Assembly (NCBI GenBank): GCA_010015805.1 | Contig: ML978121.1 | Span: forward strand, 868,001-932,000 | Source of the DNA: Rhizodiscina lignyota | Taxonomy: Eukaryota > Ascomycota > Dothideomycetes > Aulographales > Rhizodiscinaceae | Direction of reading: 5' to 3' | Length of the DNA stretch: 64,000 nucleotides | Shown: positions 1-10,791 of the stretch, in pieces | How positions within the stretch are numbered: position 1 is the stretch's first letter | Layout: each line of letters begins with the position of its first letter | Program-made: the position numbers and the translations under genes | Notes under the pieces: generated by a model | The model's database searches: none | Seen by the model: the letters and a program-made list of their open reading frames with translations, nothing else | What the model was told of the DNA's origin: nothing

Positions 1-467
1 GTAGGAGCGCGAAGAATATCTCGAACCACCGTACCATGCCAAGCATACGAGCGAAGCGCTTGATTTGTGATTGATGGTTGGCCAGATGCTTCGTTGGGTA
101 TACATTCGACCAAAACTGATCATCTTTCCCGAAGGCCACCTGAAGTTTGACTGGGTCCGCCTGGTGCCCTTGTCTCGCAAACATTGTCATCGTGTGATGG
201 AAAATATAGCTGCCCCCTTGCACACCCTGATTTAGCCAGCTTGCACCATGCTTGTTCTTGTCGATTGGGATGGAGAAGGCTTGTCCGCCGCAATAGCCTG
301 CGGCTTCGATGAGGGTTACGTCGAATTTGTCCGGGGGCTCGGCGAGATGATGTGCACAAGACATCCCTATACAATCAGTCAATTGCTCAGCCCTCGCATC
401 AATGGATGTATTAAGCGTCCGTACCAGCTGCACCAGCACCTACAACTAACACACGCTTCCTTTTCAT
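1..467 (-). CDS. FAD/NAD(P)-binding amine-oxidase-like protein, 3' part outside window
   Basis: The start codon is at 467-465. Exon 1 (467-425) encodes a short basic leader and a Rossmann dinucleotide motif, VVGAGAAG, which a 58-nt intron (424-367, gtacgg..tatag) interrupts in the last Gly codon. Exon 2 continues as MSCAHHLAE, then a strand ending in an acidic residue (VTLIEA) and GGQAFS, which is the FAD-binding pattern of NAD(P)-binding Rossmann/amino-oxidase proteins. The motif GVQGGSYIFHH is typical of a fungal flavoprotein family of unknown substrate. Only about 135 residues lie inside the window; the rest runs off the left edge. The fold call is strong; the substrate cannot be told. Confidence 0.8.
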
Positions 468-1186
468 CTCGTTCTTTGCCATGGTGGTTGGTAGGATTGG
501 CTCGCTTGAGTCTCTCATATGGTGATCAAGGAGGCCGATATTTCTGTATAACAAGGCAGGAGATGACAGCCCGCGCCCGTTCGAGTGATCTGGCCATGAT
601 AAAGAAGAAACAATCGCGTTGTTGTATGTGGTGCGTCATTGACAGGATGGAATTGGGTTGGTCGGAAAACCCCCGATCTGCACCTATCGATGAGCCGCGC
701 TAGGATCTTGCATATCATCTCATCTCGCGTTGGTCACCTTCATTCGGTGCCATCATAATCCCCCTGATTCAAAGCATCATCATTCATACCTCCCTCCCTG
801 TATCTGAAGTCGCATGGCATCACTTTGCTGCTAACTAGACGATGCTGGATATCTGTTTGGTGTCCTCGACATGCGTCCTTCGTACTCCGTGGAGCTTACT
901 GGACATCTCCTAGCCCCTTTCAGTTACTCTGTCCTAACATCTGCCTTACAGCCTAAGAGATATATTAATGTTCTTCAGGTATCTTCCTCATATTGTCTTG
1001 TATTCAACTGAGCGGTCTGTTCTAAGTTCATTCCTTCGTGCTAATAATCGATGCCCGAGAGCAGCAGTCATCCGACATGTTTGCGCGACTGATAAAAGTA
1101 GCCCTCATTGACTTACTCGCCTTATATGAACCTCACTTTAGAAGGATCGGTTGCTCCGCCTCTCTCTTATTTCCCTCACTGCAATT
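468..1186. other. intergenic, no gene seen
   Basis: This 0.7-kb stretch separates the flavoprotein 5' end from the F-box-like gene. Open frames here are short and unlike any family I know. It presumably carries the divergent promoters of both neighbours. Confidence 0.5.
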
Positions 1187-2159
1187 ATGGATCGCAATCC
1201 AAATACGGAATCCACATCCGCATGCTCACGAGTCTTCTCAATAGCCGAATTGGTTGAGCTTATTCTTCTCTGCGTTGAGCCTGACAACTTCAATCTGTGT
1301 TGCGCTCCAAGAGTCTGCCGATTCTGGTACGATGTCACTGGGAAGGAGGGACCATCTATTCGAAAGAAACTTTTCCTGCCGCTGAGCGCTGACGAACCCC
1401 ACAATTCCGCCGCTACAGATGAAGATACGTATGCCCCTAATCCTTGGGTTGAGACACGACTTGAACCATTTCCCCCTCGGTACGTGGGATGGTGCGGTGC
1501 AACGATTTTCTTGGAGCATTTGACTAGATGCATCGGAACGCAAACGAGCGTCAAGAACGCTAAATTATTCGAGCCGCATGCAAGTTGGAGATGGATGCTC
1601 CCGTATCAACCCCCTTGTACGAGACTCCGTATCATTGAGTGTGTCCACTCCCCGAAATACGGTCCGTGTAGGCACGCTCTCATCTGCCTCCCGAACCGAT
1701 GAGTCTTTCCAAACAAGTGTCACAAGATCTCCTCAGTTTGAAGGAGATGGCTGGGGTGGAAAAACAATAGGTATGGGGCTTCTGTATCAGACTGTTCATA
1801 CGTATCTTTTGGAAGGTCCGTGGAACCGTTTCTGCCTACTGAACCCTTCACAATGTACCGATCTTTTCGCGGCGGAGATGCATGAGCAATTTCGTTGCAT
1901 ACGGCCGATATGTCTACGCTGCTTCCTTGTGGAGTTGAAGCGGCTGCATCCAGAGGTAGGGAGCGCTGAAAACAATGCAGGAACTGTAACACTTCTACTT
2001 ATGACTAATCTTGAAGGCATATCAGGCTGGAACGGCCAGGTTTGGGTGATGAAAGGCAGGAGAGATGCCTTCACAAGCTTGGCTTTACAAAATTATCAGG
2101 GTGTTGATTCGCGTGATAGGAATCAAGTCGTTTGGGAATTTGAGTCACCGATATCTTGA
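1187..2159 (+). CDS. F-box-like protein, frame change in the middle
   Basis: The start at 1187 opens a protein with an F-box-like N-terminus: VFSIAELVELILLCVEP, then APRVCRFWYDV, then a KLFLPL element. That is the usual layout of the large Dothideomycete F-box family, whose members probably act as substrate adaptors of SCF ubiquitin ligases. A later ASWRWMLPYQPP block is also family-typical. The reading frame then changes: the C-terminal half (GMGLLYQTVHTYLLEG to the stop at 2157) is in another frame. An intron at 1666-1717 (52 nt, gtgtag..aacaag) would join the two as a 306-residue protein, but its donor is weak. A frameshifted, decaying copy is equally possible. Confidence 0.55.
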
Positions 2160-2292
2160 TGGAGTCTTATATTTTCATAGACTGACCTCCGGTCACCATG
2201 CCGGCGTGCTACCCACATGAGCATGTGCCTGGCACACCGGCCTCACATACCTGTATACTCCAATTCCAGTTGAATGAAATTGGGATCCTCAT

Positions 2293-2799
2293 TTAGTGCG
2301 TGTGGTCATGTGGATGCGGATGCGTTGGGTCAACCCAATACACCGTCTCCGGTTTCTCCGCCGGCTCAACGTCTGGTAGATTGATCGCAATCGCCTCGCC
2401 GTCACTCCTCGTCAAAACACACTTCAATTCCTCGTCTTCGCTCGCATTGATCTCCTGGTGTGGAACATAGGGCGGAACATAGATGAAATCGCCGGGACCT
2501 GCTTCCGCTGTGAACTCAAGTTTCTCGCCCCATCGCATCCTTGCCTTGCCGGAGACGATATAGATGATTGACTCGAGATGGCCGTGGTGATGAGCTCCTG
2601 TTTTTGCGTTGGCATGAATGGTCACTGTGCCTGCCCACAGCTTTTGAGCTCCAACCCGGGCAAAGTTGATGGCGGCTTTGCGGTCCATGCCAGGGGTTTG
2701 CGCGGTATTGGAGTCAAGCTGATCTCCTGGGATAACGCGAACGCCTGAACCTTTCCAGGAGTCCTCAGGCTTCGGAACGCCAGTCAATGCTTCTGCCAT
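2293..2799 (-). CDS. cupin-domain protein
   Basis: A single exon of 168 residues. It carries both cupin motifs. The first is GAHHHGHLESIIYIVSG, with three metal-ligand-type His and a Glu; the second is PGDFIYVPPYVPHQE, with the final His. A small RmlC-like metal-binding barrel is therefore predicted, either an enzyme or a ligand binder of unknown substrate. The C-terminus is His-rich (HPHPHDHTH), which could bind metal. No signal peptide is visible, so it is probably cytosolic. It is divergent from the serine carboxypeptidase gene, with about 330 bp between their start codons. Confidence 0.85.
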   Translation of the reverse strand: MAEALTGVPKPEDSWKGSGVRVIPGDQLDSNTAQTPGMDRKAAINFARVGAQKLWAGTVTIHANAKTGAHHHGHLESIIYIVSGKARMRWGEKLEFTAEAGPGDFIYVPPYVPHQEINASEDEELKCVLTRSDGEAIAINLPDVEPAEKPETVYWVDPTHPHPHDHTH

Positions 2800-3127
2800 G
2801 GTCGTGTTTGTCCAGATATCCTCCTGATTACCCAGTTGCTTCCCGAGGAGAGGACAGTCCTAGCTCTTCCGATATCTGATATTAGGGGAGGTAGATCAAC
2901 AAGAGTGTCGGGTGTGAGAATTAATTGCAAGAGCGTAGGTCACCGAGAGTTATGAAGAGAGATGAGTGAAATATAATTTTATATTTCAATTCCAAATGAG
3001 GTCGCCGATGTAAGTACAAAAACCCCGAGGTCCCCGCCGCGGGGTTGTTACCCGATACGCTGACTCGCCCTCTGAATGGTACCATCGAAGCGCATTCTCT
3101 CTGGCCTTAGCGTACCAAATCTTCAGA

Positions 3128-4743
3128 ATGGGTTTAAAGACTATTTTCGTACTTCTATCAATACTTACTTTCTCATGGTGCTCCCAAGTTCCGCTCCAGT
3201 CATGGACCGAAGAGCTCGACACTTATCAAGTCTTCCAATCTGACATCTCTCCACAGCACAGCATCCGTATTAAGCGACAAAATGACACCATCTGCGATGC
3301 TCATTCTGTCCAATACACTGGCTGGCTCGACATTGGCACATCTCATCTCTTCTTCTGGTACTTTGAGTCTCAGCATGCGCCGAAGGACTCTCCGCTTACG
3401 CTCTGGCTTACTGGTGGGCCTGGCGGTTCCTCTATGCTTGGAATGATGCAAGAGCTGGGACCGTGTCTGATCAATGAGCATGGCAATGGAACTGTGTTCA
3501 ATGAGTATGGCTGGAACAAGAGGAGCAACATGATCTTCGTGGACCAACCAGCTGGCGTTGGGTTCTCATACGTGGATGAAGGTACGCCGGTACCGGACAA
3601 CAGCTTCAGCGCGGCATCAGATATGGGATTATTCCTGCAACTGTTTGTGAGCCAGGTGTTCCCATATCTATTGGAGAGTCCATTCCACATTTCAGGAGAA
3701 AGTTATGGCGTAAGTGGTTCCAATTCGTCCCTGATGGAATTGGGTCACGTGCTCAATATTCAACCCGGTGTCCTGTGGGGAAATGTAGAAGAGCATGATT
3801 AGGAGGACCGGGACCTCTTTCACCTCTTACAAGTGTATGCTGATATCACCAGGGCCATTACATCCCGGCTCTGGGTGCACAAGTCGTGCGGCAGAACGCG
3901 CTCTACCCCTCTCGCCCACGCGTAAACCTACAGTCGGTCCTCATCGGTAACGGTCTATTTTCGTTTCTCGATTCCGCCTTCGGACACTGGTCCACGCTCT
4001 GCACAACCCTCCCTGGAGTCGATGAGCCAGTATTCAATTCCACCCGCTGCGACATCCTAGCCACCAACCTGCCACGTTGCATGGATCTCGCACGCGTCTG
4101 CTACTCCCATCCCGACCCCGCAATCTGTCAGGCCGCCGGACTCATATGTTGGGACGGCGTGATCAAGTACTATGACTCAGAGAGCGGGAAAGGCGGGCGG
4201 AACAGGTTCGACATTACCGCCCCATGTGACATTGACGATTTCTGCTACGCGAACACGGCACTGATAGAGGAGTATTTGAACATGCCGCACGTGTTTGAGG
4301 CGCTGGGTGTGCCGAAGAAGCATGTCAAAGCCTTCAACGTGTCTAGCGACGCGATTATGATGGCGTTCACACTGGGCAATGACCTCGAACTGTCGATGAC
4401 CCCGCAGGTGCAGTATCTGCTAGCGGACGGTATCGATGTGTTGATCTACCAAGGGAAGTTGGACTTGGCGTGCAATACGCAGGGCAACATAAGATGGTCG
4501 GAAAGTGTTCCTTGGAAAGGGCAAGCGGAGTTCTGGGCGAAGTCGTTCAAGAGGTGGGAGTCTGGAGGAAAGGAAGTTGGAGAATTTAAGGAGGTGAATA
4601 TCCAAATGAGCGAGGAGCATAAGAAGAAGACACGGTTTGCTTTTGTGACTGTGGACAAGAGCGGTCACATGGTCCCCCAAGACCAGCCGGAGGTGGCATT
4701 GGACCTGATGCTCAGGTGGATTGAAGGAAAGAGCTTCGAGTAG
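3128..4743 (+). CDS. serine carboxypeptidase (peptidase family S10)
   Basis: Two exons (3128-3709, 3853-4743) joined over a 143-nt intron encode 490 residues. A signal peptide ([19 protein letters not shown]) predicts entry to the secretory pathway, to the vacuole or outside. S10 landmarks are in order: [12 protein letters not shown] (oxyanion-hole region), [12 protein letters not shown], and the nucleophile motif GESYG (Ser192), which the intron splits from GHYIPALG. The catalytic Asp sits in [14 protein letters not shown] and the catalytic His in [12 protein letters not shown] near the C-terminus. All catalytic residues are present, so an active exopeptidase releasing C-terminal residues is expected. 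Several NxS/T sites suggest N-glycosylation. Confidence 0.93.
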
Positions 4744-4963
4744 TCTGATGGAGGGTTAAATAGAAAGGACATTTACTGAACAGATCCACATGCAGACAAA
4801 CTTTTCTGCGAAAAAAGAAAATGTGGTTGAAGAAATCAGACACCCACAGGCTCCATGTATCGTAGGATATAGATAGTTGTCTACCAGAAGGATTGCAAAG
4901 GGGTCATTATATGCACATTCGGGAACAGGGTGGAGAAGCGTTCCTGAGTCTTTTGGTCCAAAG

Positions 4964-6797
4964 CTATGGCTTGTCTTCGTCAGGATCATCTTTGGGTTGG
5001 AAACTCAGCTGTAGCCATTCTGTTAGCTCCTCAATCACAACAGAAGTCATATACAGTCACTCACCTGGTTTCCATTGTACCAAGTCTCGCCTTGTTTTCC
5101 TTTCTCGTCCTCTCTTTGATCAGCAAATGTCCTGACTCGGATTCCGCCTGGCTGTCCTCCTGCCCTTCGACCTTCGTCTTTCGCTTTTCCTCTCTCCTCC
5201 ACTTCATCTGCCACATCCTTAGACGCAGTTTCGCCTCGACTTTCTCCGCCTTGAGCTCCAACTTGTCTGCCAGCTTGCCCACTTTCTGTACCACTCGAAG
5301 CATCTGCATCATTAGCACTGCCTCCCCAGCCAAGTATACCTCCCAGGACTGAGCCGGCGGTGCCGATTGTGCTGCTTACGAGACCCAACGCTCCACTAGC
5401 AGCGCCGTACACCATACCCTGTATCCCACCGTTGCCTCCCGAATAGGCTTCGGTGCCTCCTTGCACAGCTACAAGGACGAGGGTCGCGCTGGGAAGCAAG
5501 TCCAGGTCCGCAAGGCTCTGGCCTTCCTCTGCAACCTCGATGCTCCGACTTGGTAAAGGATTGCAGACTTGCTTGAAGGTATATGCTGGCGGTCTGCTCG
5601 TATGTGCATCTTCTGCCGCAGCTTCATCAATCCAGTTTCTCACGTCTTTCGCTAGTGTTGCCGTCGCCGGAAACGGTGACCTGAGCGTCCTTCCTGAGAA
5701 TAGCCGCACTTGTATATTTGCCGTACCCGCAAGTCCACTTCTCCGACTCGGATTTCTTCTTGCGCCATCCTGCGGGCCATCCACCTGATCTGGCGATGCG
5801 GGCATCTGCGACATTGTCGCCTGCTCACTCTCCTTTCTCAACCTTTCCCGTTCTTTCCTCGCGGCTTTGTCTGCTTCAATGGCTGCCATTACACGTTCCT
5901 TCTCTTTCTTCGCCGCTGCTAGCCGTTGACGCTGTTGTGCTGCATAGTCGACTCTGGCACTCTGTGGAGCTCCTGATTGTGAGCTACGACTTCGTGCGCT
6001 GGCAGCACGCAGGCGTTCCGTCTCGGCAGCTTGCTGGCGCTCGTGGTCTGCCTCAACGCGCGTCGTGCGGTCGGGGAAGAGGGACTGAAGATTGGATGTC
6101 TCGTATGAAGGTGGTTGTTGGTTGGAATCGCTGGGCTGTGGCGCGGAAGATGATGCTACAGGTGGTGATCGGTCGGTGGAGGGGGTTAGGTCAGAGGCAG
6201 GTGCGTCCGAAGCTGCCGGTAGCGCGCTTTCTTGGTGTCCTGCGGAAGATTCTGGGGGTTGATTTGACGTATGCGATTCTCCTTCTGTAGCTGCAACTGG
6301 TTCAGACCGTTGATCTGCTGCTCCGACTGTGGCAGAGGAGCCATCTTGTTCTCCCAAGGCAGCTTTCACTCTTCTCACAAACTCAGGCTGTTCTACTCCA
6401 CCAATAATATGCTCTATTAATTGTCCATTTCTTATGAAAATCAGTGCGGGTATGGTGTCAATCGGGCAGAATGCGGAGAGAAAGCCAGCTTCTTGTGAGC
6501 CTGACTCTATGCGGAGGATGACCGCATGCGCGACAACGTCGGAAAGTAGCTTGACGTAGTTAGTGATAGGAATGGCGATTTAGGTTCCTAGAGATAGAGC
6601 TGTATGAGATGCGTACAGAATCGTCCTTCAACCAATCATTTTCCCATCGTGCGCTCTCTTCTCCGTCGTCTACCAGTTGTCAACTCTCATCGTTACAGTC
6701 AAGCTTGCATTTGCGTACCTCGAACGAAGCATGCGACGATCTTGTTCTGCTGTATCGCAAGTGCGATGCCGCTCTGCAAATCTCCTTCATGGAACAT
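4964..6797 (-). CDS. UBX-domain protein, UBXN4/erasin-like
   Basis: Four exons: 6797-6719, 6669-6617, 6549-5065 and 5008-4964, giving 553 residues. The N-terminus is a thioredoxin-like/UAS-type domain (GDLQSGIALAIQQ, CFVRDDGEESARWEN, FCPIDTIPALIFIRNG), as in UBXN4. A Pro/Ser-rich linker and a charged helix (about residues 250-287) follow, then a UBX domain at about 321-406 (IQVRLFSGRTLRSPF, YTFKQVCNPLPSR). A Gly/Ala-rich hydrophobic stretch (about 416-452) could be a membrane hairpin. UBXN4 members recruit Cdc48/p97 to the ER for ER-associated degradation; that role is inferred here. The last exon is tiny and encodes LSFQPKDDPDEDKP, directly after TWYNGNQ. Confidence 0.9.
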
Positions 6798-8318
6798 TGT
6801 GTGGGGAAGATAGGAATGTAGGTATAGAGCTCTGACAGCTCCAAAGCTCAAAGGTGGCGTTTACAAATGACCTCAGAATCAGCTGCAGGGGTCTACGCAG
6901 CAGCCGCCGAATTCGCCTGGCTCTTTTGCCAGGGGAGTCTCACTTTAACACAACGTCTCAGCAATACGTTCACCATGTAATTGGTTACGTCTAACACTTC
7001 GTTGCAAGCAATGTGATGCAGAGTATAAATGCATGATTCCTTTGATTAACATCTTTTACATGCCGGAAATGTCACTCTACGCACAAGTAGATATCGTCAA
7101 CTTTAGGTCTACTATTTCACTAACTGCGACCAATTCCCAAATATCTAGGCGTACGAATAATAGACATATTAAGGGCCGATTCAGAAACTCAGCCTAAGCA
7201 GTAGCAGGCTTCTCATTGGAAAGCTCGAGAAGAAGTGTCAGAGTTTCCAAAGTAACGAGCGACAAAGTCGAATAGCTATTTCGGACAGGCGAACGGCTCG
7301 TTCAGTGACAGTTCGACAGGAGTTTCTCAATGCTAAACACAATTGCAAAGAGAGCAGCGCATGCAATCCACGATTGTGCTACCTTTCGGTTTCTGCCCTG
7401 CCGTTCGAGGGCAAGCTGTCCCTGGATTCGAGATTCTGCTTCCACATCTGCGCCGCTTGCACAGCCGTGAGGAAGCAGAGGCGTCGTCTTCTCAGTCCTG
7501 AACACAAACACCTGAAATCAGTCTTTGGCATGGTAACGAAGATTGCTGCATTCAAGTCGACTGCGTCACATCGAGTCAGGCGAGATGTTGAACCTCGACC
7601 TCTTCACGGTCAGGCGCGTATCGCGAATCCTTGCAGATGATCTACTCTAGAACAATAACAGACTAGCGCATACTCTCATCACGGTTTATAAGTTGACGTT
7701 TCTCGTCTCACCACATCGATTTCTACTTCTCTGGGCTCTCACAGCGGCAGCTTCGATATCAGCGCTCCTCTCTTCGCCAGTGACCTCCAATATGGACCGA
7801 GTAACGACCTGTGCTGTTCATAATGACTTCGTTACTTCGGAAGTTGCCATTCGCCCTTGGAGTTAGGGGGCTGTGGCTCTCCAGCCAAGCCGCCATCGAC
7901 CCCTATTCGTGCCCGCTGTCCAGCACATGCTGCATGCTTTAAACAAAAATCACGGTTTCGTGAATCCCCGGCCTAGTGTGAGCGTTATACGAAAATGGTG
8001 GCAAAGCCGTACACGCGCAATTTCATTCGTCGATACGAACCTGCTCCGATTTCTTGATTCGCATTCCGAAATAGCACATGTGCCACAACCAGCCCAGAGC
8101 TTTTAAGCCGCTTCCCGTGCCCTTGCAGCAGCAGTAGCCCTTTCTGTTGAAGAGTGGTGAAGCTGAACGCTAGTTAAGAACCCCACCTATCCTTTTCACA
8201 GCACCCCGTACTTTGTACGACAGCAACCTTTTTCAACCGTCATGATGTTCTCTTCAAGTCTGAAAGCCAAATGAAAAACATTAGCCACCGTCGATGTTGA
8301 TGATCCTGGCATTCTGCA
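6798..8318. other. gene-poor stretch between UBX gene and glycosyltransferase
   Basis: About 1.5 kb with no confident gene. The one protein-like signal is the minus-strand segment described separately at 7302-7511. Confidence 0.4.
7302..7511 (-). CDS. possible last exon of a small tail-anchored protein
   Basis: The minus-strand frame ends in a charged helix (ESRIQGQLALERQGRNRK), a hydrophobic span (SWIACAALFAIVFSIEKLL) and a short tail, a layout typical of a tail anchor. A splice acceptor (ctgatttcag) lies immediately upstream, just past 7511. Further upstream on the same strand are coding-like pieces (GEERSADIEAAAVRAQRSRNR near 7740, DSRYAPDREEVEVQHLA near 7590), but I could not join them in phase. 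It is either a small multi-exon gene or chance. No family is recognised. Confidence 0.25.
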   Translation of the reverse strand: MFVFRTEKTTPLLPHGCASGADVEAESRIQGQLALERQGRNRKVAQSWIACAALFAIVFSIEKLLSNCH

Positions 8319-9754
8319 ATGATCCTCGACGTTCGGACACATTGTGTCCGCCTCTCCTTGATTATTCGCCTTGCTGAAATCACCTTGATCCTGCTTCTGG
8401 TACTCGCTTTGCTGGCCTGGCGCGATGAGAATCAACGCAAACTGCTTTTTGGCTGGGAAATAACGGAATTTGATGCGGACACCGATGTGGAGGCGTCTGC
8501 TGTCGATGATGAACCCCCAGATCTAAACGCGCCGGACGACAGCTGCAACGCTCTCCGTGGTGCCGAAGATGTAGTAGTGACAGTTAAGACCGGCGCTTCA
8601 GAGGCGTCACACAAAATTCCGATACAAATGTCGACTAATCTACGCTGCGCTCCGAATGTTTTCATCTTCTCGGACATGGAACAGGACATTGGAGATTATC
8701 ACCTGTATGACGCACTGGACACCATCTCGCGTGCGACAAAAGAGGGGAACGAGGACTTTGATCTCTATCGTCACCAGCAGCAGTTGAAAGCCGCCGGCCA
8801 GGATGTCACGGCATTACACGATGTAAAAGACGCAGCTTGGAGTCTAGACAAATACAAAAACACGCACATCGTCGAAAAGTCATTCGCACTGGAGCCTAAC
8901 AAGAACTGGTACCTGCACATCGACGCCGATACCTATATAGTATGGTCCAGTCTCCTCCCATGGCTGGAAGAACTCGATGCTTCGAATCACCTTTACGCAG
9001 GCTCCATAACCTGCTTTGGCACTGGGACTGCTGCTCACGGCGGAAGCGGCATTCTACTTTCTGGTGCCACGATGCATCTGTTTGCCTTTGAGCATAACGA
9101 CACTGCTGCATCATGGGATCCTAAAGTGCATGACAATTGCTGTGGCGACTCGATTCTGGGCCAAGCACTTAATGCATACGGGATAAATGTTACCAACGCA
9201 TGGCCTATCTTTGATGGCTTCACCCCGGCTACAGTGCCATTCGGTGCTGACCACTGGTGTCAACCGCTCGTTACTTTGCACCACATGTCGCCGTTCGAGA
9301 TGGAGGAGATGCATAGCTTCGAAGAGCGAAGGCTGAATGGGAATGTGAGTGGCACAATACCGAGCCGATGCTCCCGAACTTTAACTGATGTGAACACTTG
9401 CAGAATCCATTGCTGTATTCTGAGCTTTACAAAGATCTCGTCGCTGAGATGATTCCTGATTCCCGCAAAGGCTGGGACAGTATGCCGATTGGCGAGACCA
9501 TTTCGGATATTGGCTCTGCGAAAGCCTGTGAGAAAGCCTGCAGGAATAACCCACAATGCTTTCAGACCTCTTACGATGGCGACAATTGCATCTTAGGCAC
9601 CGACAGCTTCAGACTTGGGGAGAACCGCACGACTGATGGTAAAAGATGGCAGAGTAGCTGGAACAAAACGCGCATATCCGAATGGATCGCAGCACAATAT
9701 CCTTGTGGCGAGGCTAAATTCGGCTTCAGATACGATCGAGCATGCACAGGTTGA
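8319..9754 (+). CDS. type II membrane glycosyltransferase with C-terminal PAN-like module
   Basis: Two exons (8319-9344, 9404-9754) with a 59-nt intron (gtgagt..ttgcag) encode 458 residues. An N-terminal signal anchor (LIIRLAEITLILLLVLALLAW) suggests a Golgi type II protein. The catalytic part has the DxD metal/nucleotide-sugar motif in WYLHIDADTYIVW, then GGSGILLSGATMHLF and CCGDSILGQAL, the pattern of fungal GT31-like/DUF604 transferases. The C-terminal segment has paired Cys (KACEKACRNNPQCF, DNCILG), like a PAN/apple module that may bind glycan or protein. The donor and acceptor sugars are not predictable from sequence. Confidence 0.82.
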
Positions 9755-9899
9755 ACGGCCCCTCAACATACGCTACATTCAATACCACTTTACGAGAATG
9801 AACGTGTTGCATTCTCAACCGGATTCTTCATTCACGTCAACAGCAATTCTGTATAAAATACAGCTGGCCCGAAATCCCTGGCGTCTGCACCTCAACGTA

Positions 9900-10791
9900 T
9901 CAAGTTTGAGCTGGGAGTTCGAGCCTTTCAGGAAATTGTTTAGTGGCCAATTCCATTGGTCCGTCGGGAGACATTTCATGTGGTTGTGCAATGTACGTAT
10001 ACGACGCACTAAGCAACTGCGAGTGTTTCTTGGAGCCCTTTCCGCCATCAAGTTCAGCAGCGTGTTGCCTCTTTTTCTGTTTCCCTTCGAGAACACGCGA
10101 GGCGAGAAATCCCAGGCTGAAGACCAAAAGTGCTCCGAGCGCTGATCCAACACCAATGCCCGCCTTTGCCCCAACAGATAACCTAGTTGCTGGAGCCATG
10201 CTATTATTAGGAGGGTTCCTTGTTCCGTTGGCGGCTGCTTTCGGCGAGGCTGTTGATATTGCTTGGAGGAGGGGAAGGGAGACAGCGTCTTTGTGGTGCT
10301 CCCAGTTTGAGCAACAGTCGCTGGCATTTTGTCCGCAGCACCAGCGTGTTGTGTTCCACGAATCACTACAAGGTGTGATGGACGCCGTATCCTACAGAAT
10401 TACAGTTAGTACCTGGTACTAGTCTCGTCAAAAGATTAGTTTTATTGCGTACGTCCGTTGGACACACCGACTTCAAGCACCCTTGCCATGTAGGGGAGGT
10501 GCAGTACTCGCGGTAGTAGTTGTAAACCACTCCATTGACATTGTTGTAAACAGCCTGGCAGAGGCCATTAGGCAAACAAATATCGCTCGTCGAATGTCCA
10601 GGAGTATTCTGGCCCGAAGCAACTGTTCGGTTAATTGCGCAGCACATCGAAGTCGATCCGAGCACCCAGTTGCAAGGCCGAAACTCGTAATCTGTCACCG
10701 CCTCTTGCGTCTGCTTATAGCATGTAAATTGAGCTCTTGTTCTGCTTGTGAAAAGTAGCACAAGAATGAGCAATGGCCTAAGAAAGAACAT
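9900..10791 (-). CDS. single-pass membrane protein with Cys-rich ectodomain
   Basis: Two exons (10791-10453, 10391-9900) with a 61-nt intron encode 276 residues. The ATG at 10791 is chosen because it starts directly at a signal peptide (MFFLRPLLILVLLFTSRTRA). The ectodomain is rich in Cys (PCNW, MCCAI, CLPNGLC, WQGCLKSVCP, RWCCGQNASDCC) and NxS/T sites. A short Ser/Thr/Asn linker leads to one transmembrane segment (AGIGVGSALGALLVFSLGFLAS) and a cytoplasmic tail starting KQKKR. This is the layout of fungal surface sensor-like proteins, whose ligand is unknown. It converges with the glycosyltransferase, 145 bp away. Confidence 0.8.

Noticed and set aside
5718-6290. 190-residue plus-strand frame
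   Set aside because: It is antisense to the UBX gene coding exon and has no independent support.
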